Positions 12,720 through 24,775 of a DNA stretch of 64,000 nucleotides are shown here, piece by piece (the first letter of the stretch is position 1; each line of letters opens with the position of its first letter). The notes beneath the pieces are model-generated. The model saw nothing but the letters and a program-made list of their open reading frames with translations, was not told the origin of the DNA and did not search any database. A program made the translations under genes and the position numbers. The stretch is taken from the NCBI GenBank assembly GCA_027943335.1, contig BSBK01002159.1, forward strand, positions 1,287,501 through 1,351,500, read 5' to 3'. This DNA is from Chamaecyparis obtusa. Lineage: Eukaryota > Streptophyta > Pinopsida > Cupressales > Cupressaceae.

Positions 12720-13087
12720 CAAGTCGAGACAATCGAGAGAGGGGTTCGTTCTGTTGGCGAACATTCTGCAAGAATATTTTGTGCGAGAGAGGAGAGTCTT
12801 TTCTTCACATCAACATACTATGCCCCTTGCCTGCTATCTAGCCAGATGGAGGCGATCGTGTCAGACACTTCTTCCTCTCTCACGAATCTAAAAGACTTGA
12901 TTCTCTTAGATTTGTGCAGCTCACGCGTTAACAAATTTCTAATCTGTCTCCACGAAGCTCCGTAGGGGCTAAAGGCCATGTTTATATGATTATAGCATAT
13001 GTATTTCCTCTTTTGTTGGAATGCCTGGATGCAGTTGTTCGCTTCTGCAAGTTTATGTCCTCTTTTGCTGACAAGACAGAAAAACAA
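12720..13087 (-). pseudogene. Cytochrome P450 fragment captured in the LTR element
   Basis: The minus-strand frame reads MAFSPYGASWRQIRN, then KRIKSFRFVREEEV and IASIW, and after an in-frame stop VDVKKRLSSLAQNIL. This is the helix B'-C region of plant A-type P450s: the helix C WRQIRK motif with the Trp and Arg that contact heme, then the SFR-REEEV segment and the downstream LSSL-NI segment. Only about 110 codons are present. The heme-binding Cys region, the I helix and the N-terminal anchor are absent. It lies about 140 bp inside the 5' end of the minus-strand element, in the same orientation. It is a dead fragment. Confidence 0.75.
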
Positions 13088-13225
13088 TGTTGAATGTGTA
13101 TCCCTGTTGTCGTGTATGTTCAGGTATCGAGATCCATATAAATGTAAAACATATATTTGAATCTATTCTGATTTCCTCTTCTCATCATCATCATTTTAAA
13201 TTATTTATGAAGTCTCACAAGTATG

Positions 13226-13248
13226 GTAGGGAACCCACTCTGATGCCA
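13226..13248 (-). other. Primer binding site of the minus-strand element
   Basis: On the minus strand TGGCATCAGAGTGGG follows the LTR end CAACA directly. It resembles the usual initiator-Met primer site TGGTATCAGAGC with one change in the first twelve bases and divergence beyond them. Confidence 0.7.
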
Positions 13249-13404
13249 TGTTGAAATTTACAATGCTCATTTAACCACGAGCAATCTCATTGCCCTCCCA
13301 ACTACAAATGAACAACAATCGTCTCTCCCGAGCACTCTGATATGTAGATCTGCACATATATTTTTATTCAATTATTATGTCTCATAGAATGAGATCTAAT
13401 ATCC

Positions 13405-13441
<37 letters not shown>

Positions 13442-13679
13442 ATAGGAGACTTTTCACCAAGGGTTACCACTCTTCACATGTGGTCCATAAATAATTAAAT
13501 TATTATTATAATATAATAATTATAATATTTCAAATTATAAAATAGTTATATCTAATAGTTATATTATCACATAATAATATAATTATATTATCTCACAATA
13601 ATAATATAAATATAATCACAACCTTTGCGATGTCTATGTTGGCTTGTGGATTCCAACCACAACTACCGTAAAATCAACA
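13249..13679 (-). repeat. 5' LTR of the minus-strand element
   Basis: This 431-bp repeat is homologous to 4755-5135. It is longer mainly through a (GT)n expansion at 13415-13440 and an extra AT-rich block near 13500-13560. Confidence 0.8.
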
Positions 13680-13859
13680 CTTGGGAAGCTAGTACTGAAA
13701 TATAATGGAAGGAATGAGATTAAACTAGGAAAATTAAAAGCAAGGTGGTTGGGTCCCTACAAGGTGAGAGAAGTTGGCGAAAATGGTGCTATTAAGCTAT
13801 GGACACTTAACAAACAGGAGATCCTAGATGCAATAAACAAGTCGAAGTTGAAGCCCTAG
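13680..13859 (+). pseudogene. Ty3/gypsy integrase C-terminus, right half
   Basis: The open frame contains LVLKYNGRNEIKLGKLKARW, then GPYKVREVGENGAIKLWTL, and stops at 13859. This is the GPY/F-type module found at the end of many gypsy integrases. It continues the integrase interrupted at 4754. Confidence 0.8.
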
Positions 13860-14396
13860 CATGAAAGATGGAAGGGCCACTGCATTAGGTAATATTAAAA
13901 AAAAAGAGAGTGAACGTGTATTTCACCGTACAGTGGAATCACCAATGGTCGAGCCATCGTTTGGTGGAACCACCACGGTGGGACCATTGTACGGTAGCTT
14001 CCCACAGTAACCCACCCCTTAAAAAACACTAGCAGGACAAAGACGCAAACCAAACAAAAAAAGGCGTAGGCTAGTGGAGGGAAGTGAAGTGCGGGTGGAA
14101 GGAAATAAAGTCGCGGAGGTGGAAGGAAATAAGTTTGTTAAGACTAGACCATGCGGTCTTCACAAAGCACCGAGGACAATAGGTGAGGAGGAAATAAAAA
14201 GGCCGCACAACCTATACGAGAGTATTATTTTTCTTGAGGAAAAATGCAAAGACTGTCATAAGGCTACACAGGGCATTGATTTTCTAGGGAGATATCACCT
14301 TGAGCAATGAAAAGAAGAGTATGGTATATGAAAATCTGAAGGCCATAGTTGGAGAAGTTGTTTGAAGAGAAGCCGAATTGAAAGCCAGACAGTTAT
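13860..14396 (+). other. Gypsy downstream region with a 78-codon frame
   Basis: After the integrase stop there is a purine-rich stretch and repeats of CACGGTGGGACCA-like motifs. A frame at 14074-14310 has a VEGNK duplication and CKDCHK. I do not recognise it, and it may be a remnant of a downstream gypsy ORF. The region ends where the next LTR begins. Confidence 0.35.
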
Positions 14397-15515
14397 TGTA
14401 AGAACCCTTCACCGGCTCTATATGTTGAACTGTTTTGTTTTTCTTATTTTCCAATTTTTTGTATTTTTTGCATAAGGGTTTGAACAAAAAAAATAAAATT
14501 GAAAACTAATGCTATTTCTCAAACTTTCAAATGCTTCGGATTAATCAAATCTAGATGCAATATTAAATCTTGGCAATAAGAGACAATTTCTTTATTGGAA
14601 AAGAATACAAAAAAAAACATCTATGAAACTTCATCAAAAACCTAGTATGAAAGCATCGGCGGCTGAAGTAATGATGTTATCCGCTTCAAATGGCAGCTTA
14701 AACCTTCTTGCATTTGTTCTAGCAACTTAGTACTATAGTGGTTACTGTTCACGGCACAGTTCACGGTACTGTTCACAACACTATTCACAGTACTATTCGA
14801 GACATTGTACCAGCTACAATTAAACTTGTCTATCTCCTTCTGATTGCTGAATAAAACCTTTGTTGAAGCACAAACAGAGTTTCTGAATTAAACTCTCTGG
14901 ATACCAAATTGGTTTTCAAAATGATAGCAATAACAATGGATAGCTCATTCTTCCTTGCCCAAGCAAATATAGGCCTCCAAAACCCTAATCAAAAATCCTC
15001 TTCAAGGCTGCGATTTTTATTTAATGAAATAACATTAAATAAAATCATTAACATTTAATTGAATTAAACTTAGGGAAAGCTTTTAATAATTCTCCTTCAA
15101 AATAAAATACTCAATTTGGCCCCATTCGATGTTACCCATCACTTAAGTGATTTAAATATAAAGTCAATTTAACTTTATATTTAATCATTGATCATTAAAC
15201 ATGCTGGAAAAACACTAAAATAATCATAACTCTCTCACTATTGAGAGTCTGCCCAAATCGTCTAAAGTTGGAGTCCAAGATATTATTTCCCATGTGCTTG
15301 AAAAGACATGCTAAAAATAGCAAGAATCACTCAAAAAAAGCCTAAATCAAACTTTCTAAGCTCAAACCAACCACTGACCACTGAGAAAGCCAAAACACTG
15401 AACAACCCGTCTCTTGTGTCCAATCTGACCCCCTATCCATCTGTAATAGCCTACGAGGGTCCAATAATAGGCTAAACCACAGCTAGACCTAAGTATCTAG
15501 CTAGAAGGGGACACA
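14397..15515 (-). repeat. 3' LTR of a minus-strand Ty3/gypsy chromovirus
   Basis: Plus-strand ends are TGTAAGAACCC and GGGGACACA, so on the coding strand it starts TGTGTCCCC and ends with TTACA. Length is 1119 bp. On the coding strand it follows the purine tract GGGAGGGGCGG. Near 14740-14815 it holds repeated CACGGTACTGTTCAC-like units. Confidence 0.8.
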
Positions 15516-18035
15516 ATAATCCGCCCCTCCCGAAATTGCTTGTCCTCAAGCAATCTCAACTCTGGATGCTGTAAAATCTCCTCACTCTCCCAAGTAGCAT
15601 CCTCAACCGGCATGTCCTTCCATTTGACCAAATACTCTTTGATAGTGCACCTCCTCAAATTCCTTTCCCTGAACTCAATGATTGCCTCAAGTACTAACAC
15701 CAACTTTCCTTCCTCATCCAAGGCAAGAAGCACTATGGAATGAACTATCTGATGTCCTAACGCCTTCTTCAGACGTGATACATGAAAAACATTATGCACT
15801 TTGCTATCTGTCGGAAAATCTAACTCATAAGCCACCTCTCCAACTCTCTTAACCACCCTGAAAGGTCCATAATAACGCGGTTTAAGTTTCTCGGCCCCAC
15901 TCTTTTTGAGAGTGGACTGGCGGTAAGGCTTCAGCATCAAATATACCATATCACCTACCTCAAAAGTCCGCTCAATCCTCTTCTGATCAGCATACTACTT
16001 CTGTTGATTCTGTGCCTTAGTGATATTCTCCTTAAGAGCCTTCACAATGTCCTAGCTCTCCTGTAATAAGTCTCTAGCACTAGGCATTCTACTATCTGAT
16101 AGCAACAAATCCATGATACTGGGTGCCTTATACCGATATAATGCCATGAAGGGTGACATCTGTATAGACATGTGATAAGTGGAATTTTAACAATACTCAC
16201 ATAGATCTATCCACTTAACCCAAGCCTTTTGCTGCCCTGCTATGTAATTCCTGAGGTACCCCTCTACCCATTTGTTTACTATCTCTGTCTAACCATCTGT
16301 CTGGGGGTGGTGGCTAGTACTTGGAGTGAGCTTTGTCCTGCACAATCTAAACAACTCCTGCCAGAAGTGACTCATAAACCTGTTATCTCTGTCATTGACA
16401 ATGCTCTGAGGTAAGGCATGCAACCTGAACACCTCTCTGAAGAATAAATTTGCCACCTGGGTAGCAGTGTATGTAGCAATGATCGGGAAGAAGTGGGCAA
16501 ACTTAGTAAGCCGATCAACAACATATATACAGTCTCTGCCCTGGGCTCTCGGCAATCTTATGATGAAGTCCACGGGAAAACACTCCCACTTCCTATCAGG
16601 AATCAAAAGTGGCTCAAGTAAACCAGCTGGATAAGAGTGCTCTTCTTTATTCTGCTAGAAAGTAGGACACTCTAACATACTGTAACACCTCATCTTTGAG
16701 CCCTTTCCAAGAACACTTACGAATCTGTCAGTAGGCTTTATAAAAACCCGGATGTCCTACCACAGGTGAGTCATGATAAACTCTCAACACAATCCTCCTC
16801 ACCTCTGACCCTGGCACCAAATAAATACGCCCTTTGTAAATGATGAGCTCATTCACAAGGGTGTTATCACTATCCTGAACCGATCCATCTATGAATCCCG
16901 ATCCCCATGTATCCTTTGCATACTCTGCAAGGATCAAATGTCTCCAGTCCTTTGATATATCCTTTATCAAGCTCAAGTGGGCTCTTCGTGACAAGGCATC
17001 TGCCACTAGGTTCTGTGTCCCCTTAAAATAGGTAATATCAAAGTCATATGCCTATAATTTACTTACCCATTTTTGTTGCCTGTCATTAAGATCTCGCTGC
17101 CCTGGGAAATGTTTCAGGCTATTGTGGTTTGTTTTTATGCTGAATTTGCTGCCCACTAAATACTGCCTAAATTTGGCCAAAGCATGCATTATGGCCAACC
17201 TTTCCTTCTCATAAATACTGAAGCTCCTCTCAAGCCCCCTGAGCTTCCTACTCTCATACACAATCAGGTGCTTGTCTTGCATCAACACCGCTCTGACGCC
17301 CTCACCAGATGCATCACAATGAAGCTCAAATGCCTTACTGAAATCTGGTAATGCTAGCACTGGACAAGAAGTCATTAACTCCTTGAATTTATAAAAAAAC
17401 TCTTGTGCCTTAGGAGTCCACAAGAAAACCCCCATTCTCATCAAATTCGTCAAGGGTGTTGTTTGCCTAGAGTATCCACTAACAAACCTCCTGTAGAACC
17501 CACACAACCCCAAAAATCCTCTCAACTGTGTTAGGTTTACTAGAGTAGGTCACTCGACAATAGCATGAATTTTTTCAAGATCCATGTGTACTCCTTGTGC
17601 ACTGATAATGTGACCTGGATATAATAACTCTGATACTCCCAAATCACATTTTGACTCCTTTGCATACAAGGATTCCTTGCTCAGAATGCTCAACATAGTG
17701 TTTAAGTGCCGCATATGCTCATCCCATGTCATACTATACACCAGGATCTCATCAAAGAAGAACAACACAAATTTCCTCAACTGAGGCTCAAAGATCCTAT
17801 TCATCGTGGACTAAAAAGTAGCTGGAGCATTAACTAGCCCAAATGGCATAACTACAAACTCAAAATGGCCACAATGACACCGAAATGTCGACCTCTCTAT
17901 ATCTTGCTCTCTGACTCGGATTTGATGATAGCCTGATCTCAAATAAATCTTGGAAAAGAAGCATGCTCCATGTAACTCATCTAATAACTCATCAATCTGC
18001 GGTATGGCTAATAGTCTTCCTATTCAGGACCCTGT
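15497..18035 (-). pseudogene. Ty3/gypsy chromovirus pol: RT (partial), RNase H, integrase, chromodomain
   Basis: Read on the minus strand from 18035: RT fragment with [10 protein letters not shown] and [10 protein letters not shown]; the catalytic box reads FFDEILVYS, so the second Asp of the usual FFDD is Glu. Then comes RNase H with FELHCDASGEGVRAVL and LTDHNSL-like KTNHNSLKHF. MADALSRR starts the tether to integrase, whose core shows CFPVDFI, VNDRDNRF and HHPQTDG. It ends in a chromodomain (YLVKWKDMPVEDATWESEE) at about 15497-15640. Several in-frame stops and small shifts separate these pieces. Protease and gag are missing because an LTR fragment replaces the 5' part at 18036. The chromodomain places it in the chromovirus branch. 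Confidence 0.9.
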
Positions 18036-18897
18036 TGTTAGTCCTAACCGGTTACTGAGAGGAGGGGGTGAATCAATAAATACAATTTTTACTTCAATTT
18101 ATCCTTATATATATATTCTTGCAGAATTAAAGGAATATAACAACACTCCTGAACAAAAATTGAAATACACAGGTCAACACAACATATATACGTTGAAACC
18201 CTCGGTTAGAAGGAGAAAACCACGGTGGAACAGAACTCACAAATTTACTACTGCAGTAATAAAGGTGCCCTGTCAAGGGCTTTCAAAGCATTGGTAAGAG
18301 TGCTACCTGGTAAAGGGATTTGGTAGAAGACCTGTTAGGATCTTGACCCTGTTAAGAGTCGCCTTGTAAGAGGACTTTCAACACCAATAAAGATGTTACC
18401 CGATAAAGGGATTTACACAAAGAACCTATTAGCGTTCACCCTGTGTAAGGGATTTTAATATGCTTCACAATCAAAAGCAATGATCTATGATGACACTTTT
18501 TGTCTGATTAGATCATACTTGTTACCCTTTCCTCTGCTTGGCTGTTGAACCTTTCTTTGTCTTTCACTTCTCGTGACTGTAGCTCCTCTCAGAAAATATC
18601 TCTCTCCTGCTCTTAATATTCAACAACACTTCTTTCATATCCTATGACCTGTATTTATAAGAAACTAATCTTATTAACTATACATCTCATAGTTCCGCCA
18701 AGCTGTAAACTCTCTCATTAATCATGCATGCAAGACCTTAAGAATAAAAAGCTTGCAAATTGATCCTGAGTTTACCTTGAAACACTTGTAGATAAAATAA
18801 AGCTAACTCCAGTTAAAAAGCTAACTTCAGTTTTAACTGTGAATGCTCCGTATAATCCGGTTCGGATTATCATGCACTTAACCAGTAATAAACTTGT
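18036..18897 (-). repeat. Inverted, truncated LTR of the ACCGGT-rich LTR group
   Basis: In reverse complement it matches the LTRs at 39917 and 51157, from their end (GGTTAGGACTAACA) back to about 180 bp from their start. It stops at about 18897 where homology ends abruptly. It interrupts the gypsy RT on one side and abuts an unrelated ORF element on the other, so it marks an insertion followed by a deletion or rearrangement. Confidence 0.75.
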
Positions 18898-18949
18898 TCG
18901 GCGAAAAAGACAAAGATAAAGCTCAAGGTGTTGGGGCAAACACATACAC

Positions 18950-20160
18950 AGTAGGAGGATGTGATGCATAAGACTATCGTTTTCGAAGGATTTAAATGGG
19001 CTAGAGTGCGGGAAGTGGTGGCAAGAAACCCCATACACGGATTTGATAAAACAACATATTCAAAAGCCTAGAGTTCATTGGGCCATACAAATGCTCGTAT
19101 TTGCCATCCGGCATTAGGAGAGTTCCCTTTGGATACTGGTACCTCTAAAGGATTTTCACGCATGAGTTCCTTTGACTATCGTGGATATCATCTCAAAGTT
19201 TCCTTCATAGCAGCCGACTTCACCAAGGTGTTTGGTATTCCTAACCGGCAAGGGAATAAAATTGATTTGAAGACCAAGAAGATGACATGGGAGGAAAAGT
19301 AGAACTGGACTCGCTTGGTTTCACGAAACCTCACAGCGGCTGAAATGGACTCGGTAGCACAGACTTCCAAGAGCCGAGGGATGAAGAAGGCAATTGTTGC
19401 AGAAGGACCCTGGCACTGTTTGATGGATGTGGTAAAGAGCCAGCTTACAAGATCCAGCCAAGCTTCAAATATGGTACAGTATATGATTGGGCATCCTTGC
19501 TAGCCGAGCAAATGTATTAGTTTCTTACCTTGCAGCATAGGACCTTTTATATGCCCCATTATGCAATTGGACTATTCTTGGATGCTGCGAGGGTACAGAT
19601 GTTGCCTGGTGAGTTAGAGGTGAAACTAGAGGGTACATTGGTGCCTGGGGAGCCTTCAATATTTTATTGGAGACATTTGGATGTTGGTAGTGCACCGACA
19701 AGGCAAAAGTGGAAAAGCAAGGTGGTATCAGAGTCCAAGGAGGACATTGACAATGGGAGAGAGGAGACGAGTGAGGAGTCAACAACTAGTGAGGATAGTG
19801 AGGCACCAAGGATAGAGACTGCAGATTTTGCGGTTGGTGAGGGCATACTTCCACTCTCTGGTGAGACTCCCACTTGAGTATTGTTTACCCCACCCCTCCT
19901 ATCAGAGACAGCTTCTGTAGCACCATCACCATCTTTTGGTACGACGGTGACAGTCCCTGTACCCGGATTTGGCAAACCTAGAGCCCTCGCCAGCATGGTG
20001 CCAGCCAATGGGGGCACACCAGGGGGGCCGTCCCACCATCTCCACCAGCAAGACCATGGAGTTGGCAGCAGGAGTCGGAGAGTAAATGGGTGAGGTGATA
20101 CGGAGTGAGGAGCAACCCAGAGGTGAGCGGCCTACAAAGGTGAGGGAGACGCAATGTCAT
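18950..20160 (+). pseudogene. N-terminal part of a second type of pol-less retroelement ORF
   Basis: A frame from ATG 18964 reads MHKTIVFEGFKWARVREVV, then a stop at 19069, then ICHPALGEFPLDTGTSKGF, SSFDYRGYHLKVSFIAADF and TKVFGIPNRQGNKIDL. A shift at about 19510 leads to a frame at 19530-19877 that turns acidic and Ser/Thr-rich (SESKEDIDNGREETSEE). Layout (globular N part, acidic linker, later helical C part) resembles the accessory ORFs at 10-2974 and 55615-59370, but I see no clear sequence match. No pol motif is present. Confidence 0.5.
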
Positions 20161-20596
20161 GAACCATAATTGATGCATGCATGCATATAAATTGGCTCAA
20201 TATTGCTAAGTTTCTACTGAAATAATTAACATTAATAATATTATTTATCAATTCATAGTTAATAACATTAATCAAATCAATACCTATAACATTATTACAA
20301 TGTATGTACAAATATATTATTTTCTAATGTGTATGTATAATTGATGCAAATGTCATCTTAAATAGGTGCCATCAGCATCAATATTAATTGATATACAATT
20401 AATATAATTGTTAGAAATAATGATATAATGTATTATTAAACTACTTAAATAAATCAATCAATAATCTATATGTATTAAAATAATGACAATTATTTAATAT
20501 TAAAATAATAATTAAATGTGTCTCTTATACTGTCTCTTATTAATATTAAGTGTATTAATAAATGATTAGATTCGCTATATTAATAATTGATATATC

Positions 20597-21240
20597 ATAG
20601 TTCAAAATATCATTATCGACAACTTATCACTGAAGGCAAAAAAGAAGTTATCGGCAAATATCAGAGATAAGTTGGGAACTTCTCGGGACAATATCGGGAA
20701 CTTTAAATAGAAATACATTTTTTTTGCAAAATTCAATAAGGAGATGCATCTAATGAGTCAATAAATGAGTAAACAAACCAAACAAGCTGATCTAGATATA
20801 TATAAATGCAAATAGGATACAAAATCGCATCCTCATGTGGAATGCTAATGGTTCATAGCCATAGTCTGCTAGTCTAAACTCTGAAGCAAACTAAAAATAG
20901 AAAATTGTCTTTGTAAAACTAAAAGCAAATACAAGTGTCAAGTACAATATCAGTTCTAGAATGTTGCAACTGACCTTTCTCCTCCAAACCCTTTCTCTCC
21001 TCTCCAAATCAGCTCTTCCAAACAAAAAAATCAATTTTGCACTTTGTTGGGCCGTCACAGTCTATTTTTAGGTGCGCGGGCAATAAGTTTTTAAATTATC
21101 ACGATAAATTGCAAACTTATCACCACTTTTCTCTGGATAAGTTCCTTCAATAACTTGAGGCAATTTATCGCGAGCCAGAACTTATCACGATAAGTTCACC
21201 GATAAGTCTGCAATATTTTGAGCTATGGATATAGTTTCCT
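20597..21240. mobile_element. Putative foldback or MITE-like element with degenerate terminal inverted repeats
   Basis: Left arm: ATATCATAGTTCAAAATAT, followed by several AACTTATC/GATAAGTT words. The right arm in reverse complement gives ATATCCATAGCTCAAAATAT, followed by the same words. The arms span roughly 110-150 bp with many mismatches. There is no transposase frame between them. A clean target duplication is not visible, so the family is uncertain. Confidence 0.4.
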
Positions 21241-21419
21241 AATTAATAAATAATTAATATTAAAGTCTCCTACATTGTAAATAAGGGGAAACTTATTATT
21301 TAAAAATATCACTGATGAAGAATTATAATTAATACTAATACCACCAACAAAGAGTTTTATAATAATCAAATGCAAATTATTAATACTAATACTATAATCT
21401 GAACAATGTGACTGGTCAT

Positions 21420-21421
<2 letters not shown>

Positions 21422-21467
<46 letters not shown>
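21422..21467. repeat. (TA)n microsatellite
   Basis: An uninterrupted alternating TA tract of about 45 bases. Confidence 0.95.
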
Positions 21468-21469
<2 letters not shown>

Positions 21470-22339
21470 AATGGGCAAAGACATTATATCACGGGGGCAA
21501 AAGGAAGAAACATTAAGAAATAATATGGAAAATTTGGGAGAAAATAATATAGGAGAAATGATAGGAGAAAATAAAGGAGGAAATGTAGAAGGAACTCAAG
21601 GGAGGAAAAAAGTATAAAAGAAAAGAACAAGGAGGTGTTAGAGAATAGAAAATCAACACAAAAAAATAAAGGTATGTCCTCTTAGTAAGATGAAATACAT
21701 GGGATTCAGTTCAATTTCATTTATATATTAAATTAAATATATGGCAAAGCTTTAGTAATTCTGGATTATATTTAAGTATTAAAAGAATTAGGGAATAGAA
21801 GAATTAATTAAGGAATATAATGGATACACTTCAAAAGGAAGAGAAGATGGAATAAAACTGCGACTACGAAAAGTATTTATGAATCAATGATAATAACAAA
21901 ATATTATATTTACATTCTATGAGGACTAGAGGTCTTTATATATTCTAATTTATTTAATATATATAGGAATTATATCAATTATATTATACAAGATCTCTTT
22001 TACCATTTGGCTTAAGTAGAGAAGGTTGTAATGTTACCAAGGAGGGTCGTGTATTAATCCAAGCAACTGGATCTTTGTCCCGAGATAAGGTAGAGGTCAG
22101 GGTTCTGTAAGCCTTCATGATGCGAGCTTGTATCTGTAAACTTTGAGGGAATCAATTGCAAAATTTATATCTAGGCAACTTGGGTAACATCCACTCCTTC
22201 CTTCATGCAGTCAAAAAGGTAATAAGGTTGGCTATGAGTATTAATGAATGTACAGATAACTCAAATTTAATAAGATAAATAACTAACCTTATTAGGGAAT
22301 ATTACAATCCAAACCCTAATCAAGAAATTTAAGATAAAT

Positions 22340-23312
22340 TAAGTGAAGTCCCGACAAGGTTGGTTTTGATATAGTACAGACGGTGGCTTCAAAGGTTTTA
22401 GATGAGCAGGCTATGGCGGGACCGACAGTGACAGGTAGTGCTCTTTCGGACACGGATATGAGCACTTGGTTGAGTGACTTTCACATGGTACCTCTCGCAC
22501 GGGGAGTCGTTTGCTCACCACGACGGGACTTACCCTTGAGTTAGGAGGTAGTTGACTTGGAGGGAGGGAGCTCACCTGTCCATAACCGTGAGTTGGAGAA
22601 CTTAGAGGACTTACCTAAGCCTTCTAGGGAGCCTGTTGGTGCACAGCTACCTGAGCCTCCTATGGAGCCTGCTGGTGAGGACTTAGAGGAGTATCTTGCA
22701 GATATGGTTGCACGGGCTCGACGAGTGGTGGCTTTCGCTCGGTCACGCACCCAAGAGGGAGTTGTCAGGCATTTCGAGAGCTTGTTGGCTTTTGTTCAGG
22801 TAGGCTTGCTTAAAGCCTTTGTTGCTTGTTTCAAGTCTCGTGGATGGCCCGCCATAGAGACAGTGGCGATGATGGATGACTTGGCCCTCTGTGAGGAGGG
22901 AGAGAGTAGAGTTGGGGTCATCATTCAGGAGATTGAGCAAGCCTTTAGAGAAGACTACTACACCCTGAGGCATTCAGAGCATATCTCTTCAGACCATGAG
23001 GCCATGTGGGTGGCTGCAGTATTGACTCAAGAGGACTTAGCCACTTGGCTCCAAACAGTTGAGGGAGATTTGGCTCACCGTATGGAGGAGTTAGCTAGTC
23101 AGCAAGCAGCATGGGCAGTGGAGAGGTGAATTAGTAGCTTAGTTGGAGGCAACCAAGGCAAGGAGGTCAGCTATAGAGAAACAGTTGGCAAAGTAGAGAG
23201 CCACGAGGGACATGCTAGAATCACCTGGCCAAATCTATGGAGATTGTGGATGCAAAAGAAAAGAAGGTATTGGAGGTCGCTTTTATGGTGAAGGTTGCAT
23301 TGGAGTGTAAGA
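22340..23312 (+). pseudogene. C-terminal helical part of the second pol-less ORF
   Basis: The main open frame is 22557-23129 (190 codons). It has a Pro/Glu-rich start, then an Ala/Arg/Glu-rich helical stretch (YLADMVARARRVVAFARSR; VGVIIQEIEQAFREDYYTL) and further predicted helix to about 23310 after a frame change. A solo LTR interrupts it at 23313; the same frame (IAKRDLKLRTKQVYEM) resumes at 24780. No known domain is recognised. High GC for the window and low stop density suggest recent coding history. Confidence 0.5.
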
Positions 23313-24775
23313 TGTAAGATCCCCTGCTGGTTCTAACTCTGCCAAACTACTGATTTGCTATGCAGATTTTATATATAACTGCTTTTTAAAACGAATAAGC
23401 ATTTCCTTGAATTTTAAAAAAAATGTTGCTAGGCAAGATAATAACTTTGCATTAAAGTAATTCTGAAACAATTGTCCAATGCATTGAACTATGATTAATT
23501 CTTGTTGATTTATATGTATATACAATGCATGGAGAAATATTTATTAAATTCTGAAAACTAAAATGCAACTGAGAAAAAACCTAGAAACAAATCGCAGCAC
23601 AGATATTGAGCCCAGTACTTTTCAAAATCTCTAAACAATGCTTGAATTTTTCCAGTAGCCAACTCCAATTTGAAATTGAATGCCAAGATAAGATTGTTCT
23701 GCTCTAGACCTGGTCGTCTAGCATCCAGTGACTCATGTGGGTTTGCAACTGAGTGCAGCTGCCTCAAACTCTCTTCACAACAATTACCAAAGCTGCGATT
23801 TAATCACTGATAACAGCCTAGGGTATAATGATGCCATCATCATCAGAAAAAAAACCTTCAAACTGACTCAAACTCTGTATTGATTCTTCTCCTGTAAGCT
23901 CAAATCGAACTTCTGAATGAAGCCCACACTGTAGCAAATCTCAATGTTTATTTCAACACCTCAAATGCTTGTTAAAACTTTGAAGAATTCACAATTCTCC
24001 AAGTCTGAAATTCTGAAACCCTTGTTCCAAATTTCTCCACACAAATCAATAATATCAAATGCACAATAGAATGAATGAAATGAAATCTGAATCCCCTTTT
24101 ATAATATTCAATTTTCATTTGTCTTCATCTCCTTTAATTTACTTTAATTTCATTTCTCATAAAACAACTTTATGTTATAATTTAAAAATGACATATAATA
24201 AAGTCACTGTATTAATTTAAACTCCCCCATTGCTCCAAAAATGACCTTTTCATTAATATAATGATATTCTGACACATAGGGTCCCTGTTTTATGTGGTCA
24301 AGATTTAAAACTTTTCAACCCGGTTCTAACAAGCTATAACACCAAGGTGTCCAATATGCAATCCCAATAAAAATAGCCACCTTAGCCAATTTAATTAAAT
24401 AATAATCATAATTCACCCATCTTGCGAAAATGATTGAAGAAGCATCAAAATCGAAATCTGTCAACACAGCCACGATCCTGATGAAGAAAGACAATGAATG
24501 GACCTGACGAGGTGACATACTAAAAATAGAAGTTCCTTCCTAGAATCTTGGAGTCCAAACCGAAAGCCGGAAATAAAATCTGAGAGCATCATATAACTCC
24601 TCTAAATCATCTGAGCTCAGTAGAACCATATGTTGACTTACTATAAATAGTAAGTCCCTCAAAATGGGGCCAAAACCCACAACAGGGTCCTCTAATCACC
24701 AGAATTAGCCTACAAGGACCCAATGATAGGCTAAATCCACTAACTCCAATGCTTGCTCAAAATGGGGACATTACA
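23313..24775 (-). repeat. Solo LTR of a Ty3/gypsy element with target-site duplication
   Basis: Coding-strand ends are TGTAATGTCCCC and GGGGATCTTACA, like the gypsy LTR at 14397-15515; length 1463 bp. The flanks are TAAGA (23308-23312) and TAAAA (24776-24780), a 5-bp duplication with one change. Removing LTR and one flank rejoins the helical ORF in frame (ECK then MIAKRD). No primer site or polypurine tract is adjacent, so it is a solo LTR. Confidence 0.8.

Larger units (their letters stand above)
4755..13679 (-). mobile_element. Minus-strand LTR retrotransposon without gag-pol, nested in gypsy integrase
   Basis: Two related terminal repeats (4755-5135 and 13249-13679) flank about 8.1 kb. 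On the minus strand the right repeat ends in CAACA and is followed by TGGCATCAGAGTGGG, a tRNA-iMet-type primer site. The left repeat is preceded by the purine tract AGCTAAGAGGGAG. The flanks are the two halves of one gypsy integrase. The flanking five bases are CCTAG and CTTGG, so the target duplication is only weakly kept. I see no gag, protease, RT or integrase inside. The interior carries a P450 fragment and possibly other genic DNA, which fits a LARD-like non-autonomous element. Confidence 0.75.
20161..22340. other. AT-rich insertion splitting the ORF element
   Basis: About 2.2 kb of AT-rich DNA separates the acidic part of the ORF from its helical C part. It contains a foldback-like inverted repeat (20597-21240) and a (TA)n tract (about 21422-21467). 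The flanks resume coding-like composition at about 22340. I cannot define its exact borders. Confidence 0.45.
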
